Shown here one piece after another: positions 16,605-24,380 of a stretch of 64,000 nucleotides of DNA. The stretch's first letter is position 1. The number at the start of each line of letters is the position of its first letter. The position numbers and the translations under genes were made by a program. This stretch comes from Streptomyces sp. sk2.1 (GTDB lineage Bacteria; Actinomycetota; Actinomycetes; Streptomycetales; Streptomycetaceae): NCBI RefSeq assembly GCF_008120935.1, contig NZ_RDBO01000065.1, positions 188,733-252,732 on the forward strand, in the 5' to 3' direction. The notes beneath the pieces are model-generated. The model worked only from the letters and a program-made list of their open reading frames with translations. It did not search any database and was not told the origin of the DNA.

Positions 16605-17319
16605 AAGCAGCCACCGCATCCACAACCCGTTCACCCCGGGAAAGCTCGCCGCCCTGGGGCGGGCGCTGCGTTTGGCGCCCGGGACCCGCGTGCTCGACCT
16701 CGCCAGCGGATCGGGCGAGATGCTGTGCACCTGGGCCCGTGACCACCACATCACCGGGACCGGGGTGGACATCAGCACGGTGTTCACCGAGAAGGCCCGC
16801 GCCCGCGCCGTCGAACTCGGTGTCGCCGACCGGGTCGCCTTCGTGCACGGCGACGCCTCCGGCCACGTCTCGGACGAACCGGTCGACCTCGCCGCCTGCG
16901 TCGGCGCCACCTGGATCGGGAACGGCGTGGCCGGCACCGTCGAGCTGCTGGGCAGCAGTCTCCGCCCCGGCGGTCTGATGCTGATCGGCGAGCCGTACTG
17001 GCGCCGGGAAGTGCCGGACCAGGAAACCGCCGAGGCCTGCCTCGCCGGTGGCAAGGACGACTTCCTGATGCTGCCGGAGCTGATCGAGCAGTTCGGCGGC
17101 CTCGGGTACGACGTCGTGGAAATGGTGCTGGCCGATCAGGACAGCTGGGACCGGTACCAGGCGGCGCAGTGGCTCAACCTCCGCCGCTGGCTCGACGAGA
17201 ATCCCGATGACGAGCTGGCCGCCGAGGTGCGGGCCGAACTCACCACCGAGCCCGCCCGCTACACGCGTTACCAGCGTGAATACCTCGGCTGGGGGGTCTT
17301 CGCACTGATGGGCCGCTGA
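16573..17319 (+). CDS. SAM-dependent class I methyltransferase
   Basis: A 248-residue Rossmann methyltransferase. Motif I is VLDLASGSGEML (about 40-51), motif II ends in GTGVDIS, the acidic loop reads FVHGDASGH, and motif IV-like LAACVGATWIGNG follows. A strand LMLIGEPYWRREVP comes later. The C-terminal region with DRYQAAQWLNLRRWL looks like a substrate lid. It resembles the small-molecule methyltransferases of the UbiE/CMAS-like group; the substrate is unknown. GTG 16573 has AAGGA upstream. It stands in its own transcription unit between the promoter at 16418 and the stem-loop at 17331. Confidence 0.85.
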   Translation: MDLPRIFTIRESSHRIHNPFTPGKLAALGRALRLAPGTRVLDLASGSGEMLCTWARDHHITGTGVDISTVFTEKARARAVELGVADRVAFVHGDASGHVSDEPVDLAACVGATWIGNGVAGTVELLGSSLRPGGLMLIGEPYWRREVPDQETAEACLAGGKDDFLMLPELIEQFGGLGYDVVEMVLADQDSWDRYQAAQWLNLRRWLDENPDDELAAEVRAELTTEPARYTRYQREYLGWGVFALMGR

Positions 17320-17330
17320 CGGTCCCACCG

Positions 17331-17366
17331 GCGCGGTTCCGGGCGGCGTGCTGCCCGGAACCGCGC
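17331..17366 (+). terminator. Stem-loop terminator after the methyltransferase
   Basis: A perfect 14-bp stem (17331-17344 with 17353-17366) around an eight-base loop, starting 12 bases past the stop. No T run follows. Confidence 0.6.
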
Positions 17367-17655
17367 GCGTTCCCACAGCCGTGAACCGGGCCGTCGGCGT
17401 TCCACCGGGGCCGGGCCGGGTCCGGCCCGGGTCTCTGCCGGAGGGGCGGGTTCCGTGATCGTCCCGGAAGCCCCGGCACCCCGTTTGTCAGTGGTGGTCG
17501 CCATCATGGGGACATGACCGGTCCGGGCCCGGACACCGGTGGAACCCGACGGGGCCCGGCGGTGTCCCAGCACGATGACCGGGAGAGGGCGGCACGGCCG
17601 ATCGTGTCCGGTCGCGGAACGTACGCTCGCCGGGCGAGCGGCCAGGGAGGGCGCA

Positions 17656-18687
17656 GTGGGACATTTCGAGGGCTTCGACATGGCCGGGTTCTGGGACGAC
17701 TCGGCGTACGCGCTGAAGGAGTACGTGGAGGAGGTCCCGCCCACGCGGGAGCTGATCGCGTCGGTGGAGGAGGAAATCGGCGGGTACCGGCTGCCCGACT
17801 CCTACATCGCGCTGATGACCGCGCAGAACGGCGGCGTTCCGAACCGGGACCACTTCCCCATGACCGAGCCGACCTCCTGGGCCGACGACCACATCGTGAT
17901 CAACGGCATCAGGGGCGTGGGACGGACCAGGCCGCAGTCGCTCGTCGGCGAGTTCGGCAGCCGGTTCTGGATCGAGATGTGGGAGTACCCGGACATCGGG
18001 GTCTACTTCGCCGACACGCCGTCGGCCGGCCACGACATGCTCGCCCTCGACTACCGCGCGTGCGGCAGAGACGGCGAACCGGCCGTGGTGCATGTCGACC
18101 AGGAGGACGACTTCGCGATCACCCCGGTCGCGGAGAGCTTCGAGGCCTTCGTCAGGGGCCTGGTCGACGAGTCCGTCTACGACACCTCGGAACAGGACCT
18201 GATCGACGCCCTGGAAACGGTGCGCGACGGCAGCTTCTCCCCGGTGCTGGTACGGGCCTTCCGCGAGGTCGCCGACGTCCTGCCCGACGCGGACCGGCGG
18301 ATGCGGGCCCTCGCGGAGGCCGTCGTGCACGACAAGGGGTTCTTCGCGCTGCACGCCGACGCGCGGTCCACGCTGATGTACGACTACCTGTTCTGGCTGT
18401 TCACCGGTTTCAACCGGGTCGAATCCTTCGACCGGTACCTGAAGGCGCCCGCGGGGCAGGAGCGTTCCTACGCGGCGCCGGACTACGAACTCATGATCGT
18501 CTTCGGTCTCGTGGCCGAGCCCTACGGGTTCAGGACCGGCGGGTACGCCCCCGGCTTCCTCGAGGACTGGTGGGAGTCCCGGGTCGCCTCGGGGCGCATC
18601 GCCGAGACCGCCGACGGCTACCGGATGACCGATGCCGCCGTCGCCGCCCTGCTCGACGAGCTCGCCGCCGCGGTGGGCGACCGGTAG
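17656..18687 (+). CDS. SMI1/KNR4-family protein
   Basis: 343 residues. The N-terminal half has the SMI1/KNR4 (SUKH) pattern: IGGYRLPDSYIALMTAQNGG at about 36-55, then GIRGVGR, WEYPDIGVYFADTPSAGHDM, LDYRACGRDGEPAVVHVDQE and FVRGLVDES. The C-terminal 150 residues form a second helical region without a known name. In bacteria SUKH proteins are typical immunity proteins of polymorphic toxin systems, and also occur as orphan genes. GTG 17656 has GGGAGG six bases upstream. No toxin gene is visible next to it, though two anchored paralogues follow at 18827. Confidence 0.85.
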   Translation: MGHFEGFDMAGFWDDSAYALKEYVEEVPPTRELIASVEEEIGGYRLPDSYIALMTAQNGGVPNRDHFPMTEPTSWADDHIVINGIRGVGRTRPQSLVGEFGSRFWIEMWEYPDIGVYFADTPSAGHDMLALDYRACGRDGEPAVVHVDQEDDFAITPVAESFEAFVRGLVDESVYDTSEQDLIDALETVRDGSFSPVLVRAFREVADVLPDADRRMRALAEAVVHDKGFFALHADARSTLMYDYLFWLFTGFNRVESFDRYLKAPAGQERSYAAPDYELMIVFGLVAEPYGFRTGGYAPGFLEDWWESRVASGRIAETADGYRMTDAAVAALLDELAAAVGDR

Positions 18688-18826
18688 CCGCGCCCGCCAC
18701 CGGACCGGAGGAGAGGGGGCCGCCGTGTCCGGAGATTCGGTGCCCGGTCGGGCCCGGAGGCGCCCAGGGGTGGCGAGCCGAGGCTCTGATAGGTTCCAGG
18801 TTTTGATCCATCGGTGAGGGGGCTCC

Positions 18827-20086
18827 ATGGACCGGGTGCCGTCATGGCTGCGCAAGCCGCTGTTCATAGGGGTGCCGCTCGTGGCGGTGGTCGCCGGGGC
18901 GCTGTTCTTCCGCGGCGCCGACCGGGCGGACGACGGTGGGCATTCGGCGGCGAACCGGGCGCAGTTGAAGCGTGCCTGTGCGGGGCTGCTGCCGTACGAG
19001 GAACTGCGGGACCGGGTGCCGGACGAGGTCGCCGGTGCGGTGCGTCAGTACGGCACCGTGCTCGATCCCGGTGAGGAGAGCCGCTCCCTGGTGAACTGCT
19101 CCGTCACCTGGCCGGGGCACGGGTCGGTGCGGGTGCGGGCCGTCGCGCTCGTCTACCGGATACCGATGACGGTGCGGGCCGAGGACATCCTGCCCGGCGG
19201 TGGCGAAGAGGGTTACGAGGCGCCCGGAATCACCGGCCGGGCGGGCAGGGGCGGGCGGGCCTGGGTGGTCGCCGAGTGCCCCGGCGGGCTGGAGGGGCGG
19301 TTCCGCGAGGCGCCCGGGATGTATGTGACGGCCGATGTCGACCTGCCCGGGCCCGACAAGGGCAAGAAGGCCGGATACCTCGCCGATTTCCGTACCGCCG
19401 TCCGGGTCGCCAACGGGATCACCGCCGCGCAGAAGTGCGGTGGCTCCCCACTGAAGATGCCCACCCGGATCATCGACACCTACGAGGCCCATGTCACCGC
19501 GGACGAGGACGGGGCCAACATGGAGGTCGAGAGGATCGACGAGCCGGGTCTGGGCGTGAAGAAGTGCCGGGGGCTCGGCACGCGGGCGGGCTTCCCCGGC
19601 AAGTGGACCGCCAGTGGTGATCTGCAGGACTCACGGCTGTTGAGTGTCTGCGACGCCACCGTCCTGGACCGCGAGGACCCGATGGCCACCGATCCGGAAC
19701 CGTCCGACGGCGCGGTGGTGGAGGTCTCGGCGGCGAGTTGGGCCGGGCCGCTCGGCGAGTCGGTCAACGACCAGTACGACCGCACCGGTGACAGCTTCGG
19801 CTTCCGCGAGGGGGAGCGGACGAGGGTCATCCCCGAATCGAAGCCGCACGAACTCGCCCTGTGGGCGCGGTCGGAGTGCGCCGCGGGCGCCACCTACCAC
19901 CGGGTCACCGTCCGCACGGAGACCTCCGTCATCGACGCGCGCACGCTCGACGAGGCCGAACGCACCGAATTCTCCGGGAACGTCCGCAAACTGATGGACA
20001 GTTACCTCGCCGACCCCGACGGCTGGCCCCGACAGCAGCGGTGTCATGACACCGAGATCCTGGGAGAGGTGGAGGGATGGCGATGA
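18827..20086 (+). CDS. Membrane-anchored extracellular protein, paralogue 1
   Basis: 419 residues. A short positive N-terminus and one helix (KPLFIGVPLVAVVAGALFF) should anchor the rest outside the membrane. The outer part has paired Cys residues (LKRACAGLLP, LVNCSVTW, VVAECPGG, QKCGG, KKCRG, SVCDATV, RSECAAG, QQRCHD), consistent with disulfides. ATG 18827 has GAGGGGG upstream. The stop overlaps the next gene's start by ten bases. That next protein shares ACxGLL and LVxC landmarks, so the pair arose by duplication. Function is unknown; a cell-surface role near an SMI1 gene is all that context suggests. Confidence 0.72.
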   Translation: MDRVPSWLRKPLFIGVPLVAVVAGALFFRGADRADDGGHSAANRAQLKRACAGLLPYEELRDRVPDEVAGAVRQYGTVLDPGEESRSLVNCSVTWPGHGSVRVRAVALVYRIPMTVRAEDILPGGGEEGYEAPGITGRAGRGGRAWVVAECPGGLEGRFREAPGMYVTADVDLPGPDKGKKAGYLADFRTAVRVANGITAAQKCGGSPLKMPTRIIDTYEAHVTADEDGANMEVERIDEPGLGVKKCRGLGTRAGFPGKWTASGDLQDSRLLSVCDATVLDREDPMATDPEPSDGAVVEVSAASWAGPLGESVNDQYDRTGDSFGFREGERTRVIPESKPHELALWARSECAAGATYHRVTVRTETSVIDARTLDEAERTEFSGNVRKLMDSYLADPDGWPRQQRCHDTEILGEVEGWR

Positions 20087-21237
20087 GGCGGATCGTTCTG
20101 GGAGCGGTCGCGGCCGTGGTCGCGACGGCCGTCGCCGTCGCCGGTTATCTCCTGGTGCACGGCGACTTCCAGCGCTGGAGCGACGAGGCGGCGCTCGACG
20201 GAGCCTGCGACGGCCTGCTCGACCGGAACGTGGTGCGCGACGTCCTCGGGCCGGGAACCGTCGAGGTCGAGGACCCGATCCACGCCCTGGACAGGAAAGC
20301 CGCCGAGGCGAGCGGTACGGACCTGGTGGGCTGCAGGGTGAGTGTCCAGGACGGCGGATCCGCCGAGATCCGGGTCCTCGACACCACCCGCGCCGTACAG
20401 GACCTGGACAACCTCTACTACAGGGGTACGTCGGACGAGCTCGCCGTGCCGGTCGGCCACGGCTGGACGGGGCTCTTCGGCGCGATCCCGGCCCGCTTCG
20501 GAACGGAGGACCCCTTCGAGGCCGGCGAGGACGAGGAGGTGACCATGAGCCTGGTCCTCCGGTGTGCCCGGGGGAGCGGTCCCGAAAGCCTGTCCGTCAC
20601 TGTCGGGACCATCCTCGACGAGTCCCCGGACGACCCGGCCGTACGACCGGAGTTCGCCAGGATCGCCACCTCCACCGCGGCCAGGGTCTCGAAGGCCCGG
20701 CACTGCGGGGCCGAGCTCGGGAAGCCCGTCGGCAGCCTCGACCTGCCGGTGCGCGAGGACGAGTACGAGCCGCTCGGCACGGCCGACGGGACCTGCTCCG
20801 GCATTCCCGCCGCACGGGGCGTGACGACCGCCACCGAGACCGCTCGCGGAGGAGCACCCCACGAGATGTGCCGGCTCGGTGACGCCGACCGCACGACACG
20901 CTACGAACTCGAAGCGGACTACGGTCCCTATGCGCGGGAGCGGTTGTACGGCTACGAGGAGCACCGGCGGCGGCTCGGCAGCGAGGAGGCCGCACCGGGC
21001 AGCGACACCCCCGCGCACCACCGGGACCGGTACGGCCGGATGAGCTGGACCACGGCCATGTGCGAGGACGGCCGGGCCCTGTTCGTCCTGCGTCCCTTGG
21101 ACGAGAGGTACGAAAAGGGGAAGCGCCTGGGGCCTCCGAGCGGCGAGGCGGACCTCGCGTACGAACGTGCCGTGCTGAAGGCCTTCGCCGAGCGCTCGGC
21201 GAAGGCCCGTGGATGCTCGGCCCCGGCCACTTCCTGA
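20077..21237 (+). CDS. Membrane-anchored extracellular protein, paralogue 2
   Basis: 386 residues with an N-terminal helix IVLGAVAAVVATAVAVAGYLL and an extracellular part. It shares ALDGACDGLL and LVGCRVSV with the ACAGLL and LVNCSVTW sites of the previous protein, and has further Cys at LRCARG, ARHCGAEL, GTCSG, MCRLGD and TAMCEDG. ATG 20077 overlaps the previous stop and a second ATG two codons on is possible; GGAGAGG lies upstream. Translational coupling is likely and the pair may act as a complex. A strong stem-loop at 21266 ends the unit. Confidence 0.72.
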   Translation: MAMRRIVLGAVAAVVATAVAVAGYLLVHGDFQRWSDEAALDGACDGLLDRNVVRDVLGPGTVEVEDPIHALDRKAAEASGTDLVGCRVSVQDGGSAEIRVLDTTRAVQDLDNLYYRGTSDELAVPVGHGWTGLFGAIPARFGTEDPFEAGEDEEVTMSLVLRCARGSGPESLSVTVGTILDESPDDPAVRPEFARIATSTAARVSKARHCGAELGKPVGSLDLPVREDEYEPLGTADGTCSGIPAARGVTTATETARGGAPHEMCRLGDADRTTRYELEADYGPYARERLYGYEEHRRRLGSEEAAPGSDTPAHHRDRYGRMSWTTAMCEDGRALFVLRPLDERYEKGKRLGPPSGEADLAYERAVLKAFAERSAKARGCSAPATS

Positions 21238-21265
21238 GACCGTTCCGGTCGAGGAGCCACGCACC

Positions 21266-21294
21266 GGGTCCGTGAGCGCCGCGCTCACGGACCC
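21266..21294 (+). terminator. Terminator of the anchored-paralogue operon
   Basis: GGGTCCGTGAGC and GCTCACGGACCC form a perfect 12-bp stem around GCCGC, 28 bases past the stop. Confidence 0.65.
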
Positions 21295-21427
21295 GGGGAG
21301 GCCCGCGGCCGTCCTCCGAGTGCACGCCCCGGAGCCGGGCGGTAACGTCGGTATCACCTGACGTCAGCAGCGGGGCAGCGGCAACGACACCGTCGCCCCC
21401 GAAACCGGTGTCGCCGTCATGTACGGC

Positions 21428-21464
21428 CGCGATACCGCCGCCGCCCCGTCGCGGCGGTATCGCG
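21428..21464 (-). terminator. Terminator of the DedA-family gene
   Basis: A perfect 14-bp stem (21428-21441 with 21451-21464) around a nine-base loop, 25 bases past the minus-strand stop. Confidence 0.6.
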
Positions 21465-21488
21465 GGGCGAGGGGCACGGGCCGGGGGC

Positions 21489-22151
21489 TCATGAGGCGTC
21501 CCGGTGCCGACCCCGCTCACGGGCACCCAGGCGCAGCCACACGTATCCGGCGACCGCCGCCAGGACCATGACGAGAACGGCCTTGGACAGGACCCCCACA
21601 TAGGTCTCCACCAGGTCCCAGCGGTCGCCGAGCCAGTACCCGGCCATCACCAGCACCGTGTTCCACAACAGGCTGCCCACGGCGGTCAGCGACACGAAGA
21701 GCGGCAGCCGCATGCGCTCCACCCCGGCCGGCACGGAGATGAGGCTCCGGAAGATCGGCACCATGCGGCCGAGGAGGACGGCCTTGGTGCCGTGTCTGGC
21801 GAACCACCGCTCCGTACGCTCCAGATCGGATGCCTTCACCAGTGGCAGCCTCGCCCAGATCGCGTGCATCCGGTCGCGGCCGAAGAGCATCCCGAGCCAG
21901 TACAGGGCCACCGCGCCCACCACGGAACCGAGCGTGGTCCACAGGAGCGCGGAGGCCAGGGAGATGACGCCCCGCCCCGCCGCGAAACCGGTCAGCGGGA
22001 GGATGACCTCGCTGGGCAGCGGTGGAAAGAGGTTCTCCAGGGCGATGGCGAGGCCGGCTCCCGGACCTCCCATGGCGTCGACGAGATCGGCGGCCCAGCC
22101 CGCGACGCCTCCCGCGGGTTCCTGGGGAAGGCTCGACTGCACGAAATCCAT
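21489..22151 (-). CDS. DedA/VTT-domain membrane protein
   Basis: A 220-residue integral membrane protein. It has the DedA start LENLFPPLPSEVILPLTGF (re-entrant helix with paired Pro), then GSVVGAVALYWLGMLFGR, the conserved FARHGTKAVLLGRMVPIFRS with Gly-Arg-x-x-P, and SVPAGVERM. The family is thought to flip or scramble polyprenyl-phosphate and phospholipids and supports membrane-potential homeostasis and peptide resistance. ATG 22151 has GGGAG seven bases upstream. It is a single-gene unit. Confidence 0.92.
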   Translation of the reverse strand: MDFVQSSLPQEPAGGVAGWAADLVDAMGGPGAGLAIALENLFPPLPSEVILPLTGFAAGRGVISLASALLWTTLGSVVGAVALYWLGMLFGRDRMHAIWARLPLVKASDLERTERWFARHGTKAVLLGRMVPIFRSLISVPAGVERMRLPLFVSLTAVGSLLWNTVLVMAGYWLGDRWDLVETYVGVLSKAVLVMVLAAVAGYVWLRLGARERGRHRDAS

Positions 22152-22406
22152 GACCTGACTCCCGGCCGGTGGTGACGGGCGCGAGAAGTCCGTCGCGCCT
22201 CACCGGCAACGCTAGGAATCGGCGGTCGGCACCGGTACGAGGATCGCCCCCGAACCGGGTGCGGTCCTCCGCACCGGCCACCCTGCGGTTTTCCTCAACC
22301 GCGAGGCCACGGGGCCACGGTGTCACGAGGTCATGGGGTCACGGTGCCGCGCGGACGCGACGGCCGGGGGAGTCATCGGCCGGGATCCCGGCCGGGCAGA
22401 AGCGGT

Positions 22407-22432
22407 CCGCCGCCCCCGGCCGGGGGCGGCGG
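22407..22432 (-). terminator. Terminator after the Arg/Pro-rich peptide gene
   Basis: A 26-base perfect palindrome of CCGCCGCCCCCGG and its complement begins 17 bases past the peptide stop. There is no T run. Confidence 0.55.
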
Positions 22433-22448
22433 TGTGCCGGGCCCGTAC

Positions 22449-22544
22449 TCAGTACGGCAGCGGGCGGCCGGACGGAGTCCGCAGATCGAGGGGCGCCGGC
22501 CGGGCCGGCGGTTGTGGACGTCGGACGATCCTGATGCGGCCCAT
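22449..22544 (-). CDS. 31-residue Arg/Pro-rich peptide
   Basis: The product begins MGRIRIVRRPQPPARPAP and ends SGRPLPY. It has about six Arg and nine Pro, no Cys and a single acidic residue. The Shine-Dalgarno AGGAGGTGAT matches the 16S 3' end at ten of ten positions, and its AGGAGG core lies eight bases before ATG 22544. A stem-loop follows the stop directly. Start signal, length and terminator together argue for a true small gene. The pattern recalls proline-rich antimicrobial peptides that enter cells and bind ribosomes, but that is only a resemblance. It lies in the gap between the DedA gene and the XRE regulator. Confidence 0.6.
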   Translation of the reverse strand: MGRIRIVRRPQPPARPAPLDLRTPSGRPLPY

Positions 22545-22676
22545 TGCCATCACCTCCTGATCGGTAACCCGTCATATGCCCGGTGCGCGACCCACTCATG
22601 CGGATCTTCCGGGACTCTTCGAAGCGGGACGGCGCATCCGCCCTTCGCGACCCATCACGCGTGCACCGGAGGGAAC

Positions 22677-22823
22677 ATGACGCCCCGTCCGTCACCGGCC
22701 GCGCCCCGGCGCCGTCGCGTCGTACGCGGGACGGAACGGGAGGCAACGGGAAGACGCCATCTTTACCTCGCACAGGGGACAGCGGGCGCGCGTGCTCGCT
22801 ATTCTCCCGACCATGAGCCATGA
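22677..22823 (+). CDS. Possible 48-residue frame before the XRE regulator
   Basis: ATG 22677 is preceded by GGAGGGAAC, but the body is Arg-rich and its codon use is poor. It ends 46 bases before the XRE gene and could be a leader frame. Evidence beyond the ribosome binding site is lacking. Confidence 0.25.
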   Translation: MTPRPSPAAPRRRRVVRGTEREATGRRHLYLAQGTAGARARYSPDHEP

Positions 22824-22868
22824 GCGTGGCACGGGTGGGGAGTTCGACGGGGTCGCGCGGAGTTCCGG

Positions 22869-24320
22869 GTGATCACCGAGGGCATGGGCCCTCTGCCGGA
22901 CGCCCGTACCGCAGAGGTGTGGCAGGACTTCGGGACCAGACTGCGGCAGTGGCGCAGGCGCGCCGGGCTCACCCAGGCCCAGGTGGGTGCCCGTGTCGGG
23001 TACGACCACACCGCCATCAGCAAACTGGAGCACGGCACCCGCAGGACGCCGCTGCCGCTGGCCCGCAGACTGGACGAACTCATGGCGGCGGGCGGCGACC
23101 TCCTCGCCGCCTGCGAGGCCGCGGCACGGGCCGAGAGCGCGGCGGGCCAGGGCGAGGAGGCCGGGGGAGCACCGCCCGCACCGGCCCCCGCCCGGACCGG
23201 CCCGCTGCCCGGGGAACCCGCCGGCGGCTCCCTGCTCGCCATGCTGCCGCCGGACACCGAACTGCCCCGGAGCCTGCCCACCTACGGGCTGGTGTGCCCG
23301 CTGCACGGCCGCGACGGGTGCGCCGTTCCCGCGCTCGACGACGTGGTCGCCCTGCACACGGCCTTCTGCGCGCTGGACCCGGCCACCGCGTCCCGCCCCG
23401 CGCTGGACACCGACACGGTGCACGCCCTGACGGCGCTGCTCGCCGTCTGCCTGCGGGCCGACGAGGAACGGGCCTGGCCCGGAGCGACCGTCGTGGTCGA
23501 GCGCACCCTGCACGCGATGCTCCGCTGGATGGCCCTGCCCGCGGCGCCCTACCAGCGCCAACTGGCGCCGCTGGCGGCCGAGTACGCGCAGTCGGCCGGT
23601 TGTCTGAGGCTGCTGTGGGGCCGCAACGCGACGGCGATGGCCTGGCTCGACCGGTCACTGGTCTGGGCCGGACTGGCCGGGCACATCGGGACGGAGGTGG
23701 CCGCACTCGGCGACATGAGCACCCTGGCCCGGCTGGAGGGCGACGGCCCGTCCGCCCTCGCCTACGGGGGCGCGATCCGGCAGGTGGCCGCCGGCCGCTA
23801 CTGGGCGGGTGCCATGAGCGACCTGTACCAGGCCCGCGGCCACGCCGTCCGCGGCGACGCGCGACGGACCCTGGACCACATCGAACACGCCTGGTCGGAG
23901 CTGGACCGGGTCGGCGAACGGGACGAGACCGAGGCGCCCTGGCTGTCCGTCGCCTCCGTGCGCCTGCGGGTGGAGTCCGGCGCCGCGGGGGCGCTGCGGG
24001 ACCTCGCCGCGGCGACCGGCGACCGCCGGCTGGCGCTGCGCGCGGTCGGGGCGTCCCGCGCCGCGCTGAACCTGCTCCCGCCCGGGATGCACTCGGCGCG
24101 GAAGCTGTTCCTGGTCCGCATGGCGGACGCCCACGCCTGCGCCCAGGACCCGCAGGCGGCCATTGCCATCGCCCGGCCCGTGCTCGACACCACCGAGATC
24201 ACCGCCTCGACCCTGCTCGGACAGGAACTGCGCGGACTGCACGGCAGACTGGCGTCCCGGCGGGACGACCGGTCGGAGACCGAGGACTTCCTCCGCCGGC
24301 TGGCCGCCGTCGTGCGCTGA
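22869..24320 (+). CDS. XRE-family regulator with C-terminal TPR-like region
   Basis: 483 residues. The helix-turn-helix is at about 20-75: WQDFGTRLRQWRRRAGLTQA, then VGARVGYDHTAISKLEHGTR. A Pro/Ala linker follows. The remaining 350 residues are helical repeats (for example YGGAIRQVAAGRYWAGAMSD, then LYQARGHAVRGDARRTL), a layout seen in many Streptomyces regulators that may sense peptides or proteins. GTG 22869 has GGAG six bases upstream. It is the nearest regulator to the 31-residue peptide gene, with which it is divergent, so control of that gene is possible (inference). Confidence 0.87.
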   Translation: MITEGMGPLPDARTAEVWQDFGTRLRQWRRRAGLTQAQVGARVGYDHTAISKLEHGTRRTPLPLARRLDELMAAGGDLLAACEAAARAESAAGQGEEAGGAPPAPAPARTGPLPGEPAGGSLLAMLPPDTELPRSLPTYGLVCPLHGRDGCAVPALDDVVALHTAFCALDPATASRPALDTDTVHALTALLAVCLRADEERAWPGATVVVERTLHAMLRWMALPAAPYQRQLAPLAAEYAQSAGCLRLLWGRNATAMAWLDRSLVWAGLAGHIGTEVAALGDMSTLARLEGDGPSALAYGGAIRQVAAGRYWAGAMSDLYQARGHAVRGDARRTLDHIEHAWSELDRVGERDETEAPWLSVASVRLRVESGAAGALRDLAAATGDRRLALRAVGASRAALNLLPPGMHSARKLFLVRMADAHACAQDPQAAIAIARPVLDTTEITASTLLGQELRGLHGRLASRRDDRSETEDFLRRLAAVVR

Positions 24321-24329
24321 GACGGCGGA

Positions 24330-24359
24330 GGGCGGGACGCGCGCACGCACGTCCCGCCC
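24330..24359. terminator. Bidirectional stem-loop between XRE gene and metalloprotease
   Basis: GGGCGGGACG (24330-24339) and CGTCCCGCCC (24350-24359) are perfect arms. They lie between two convergent stops. Confidence 0.6.
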
Positions 24360-24380
24360 CGGTGGTTCACCGACGGATGA

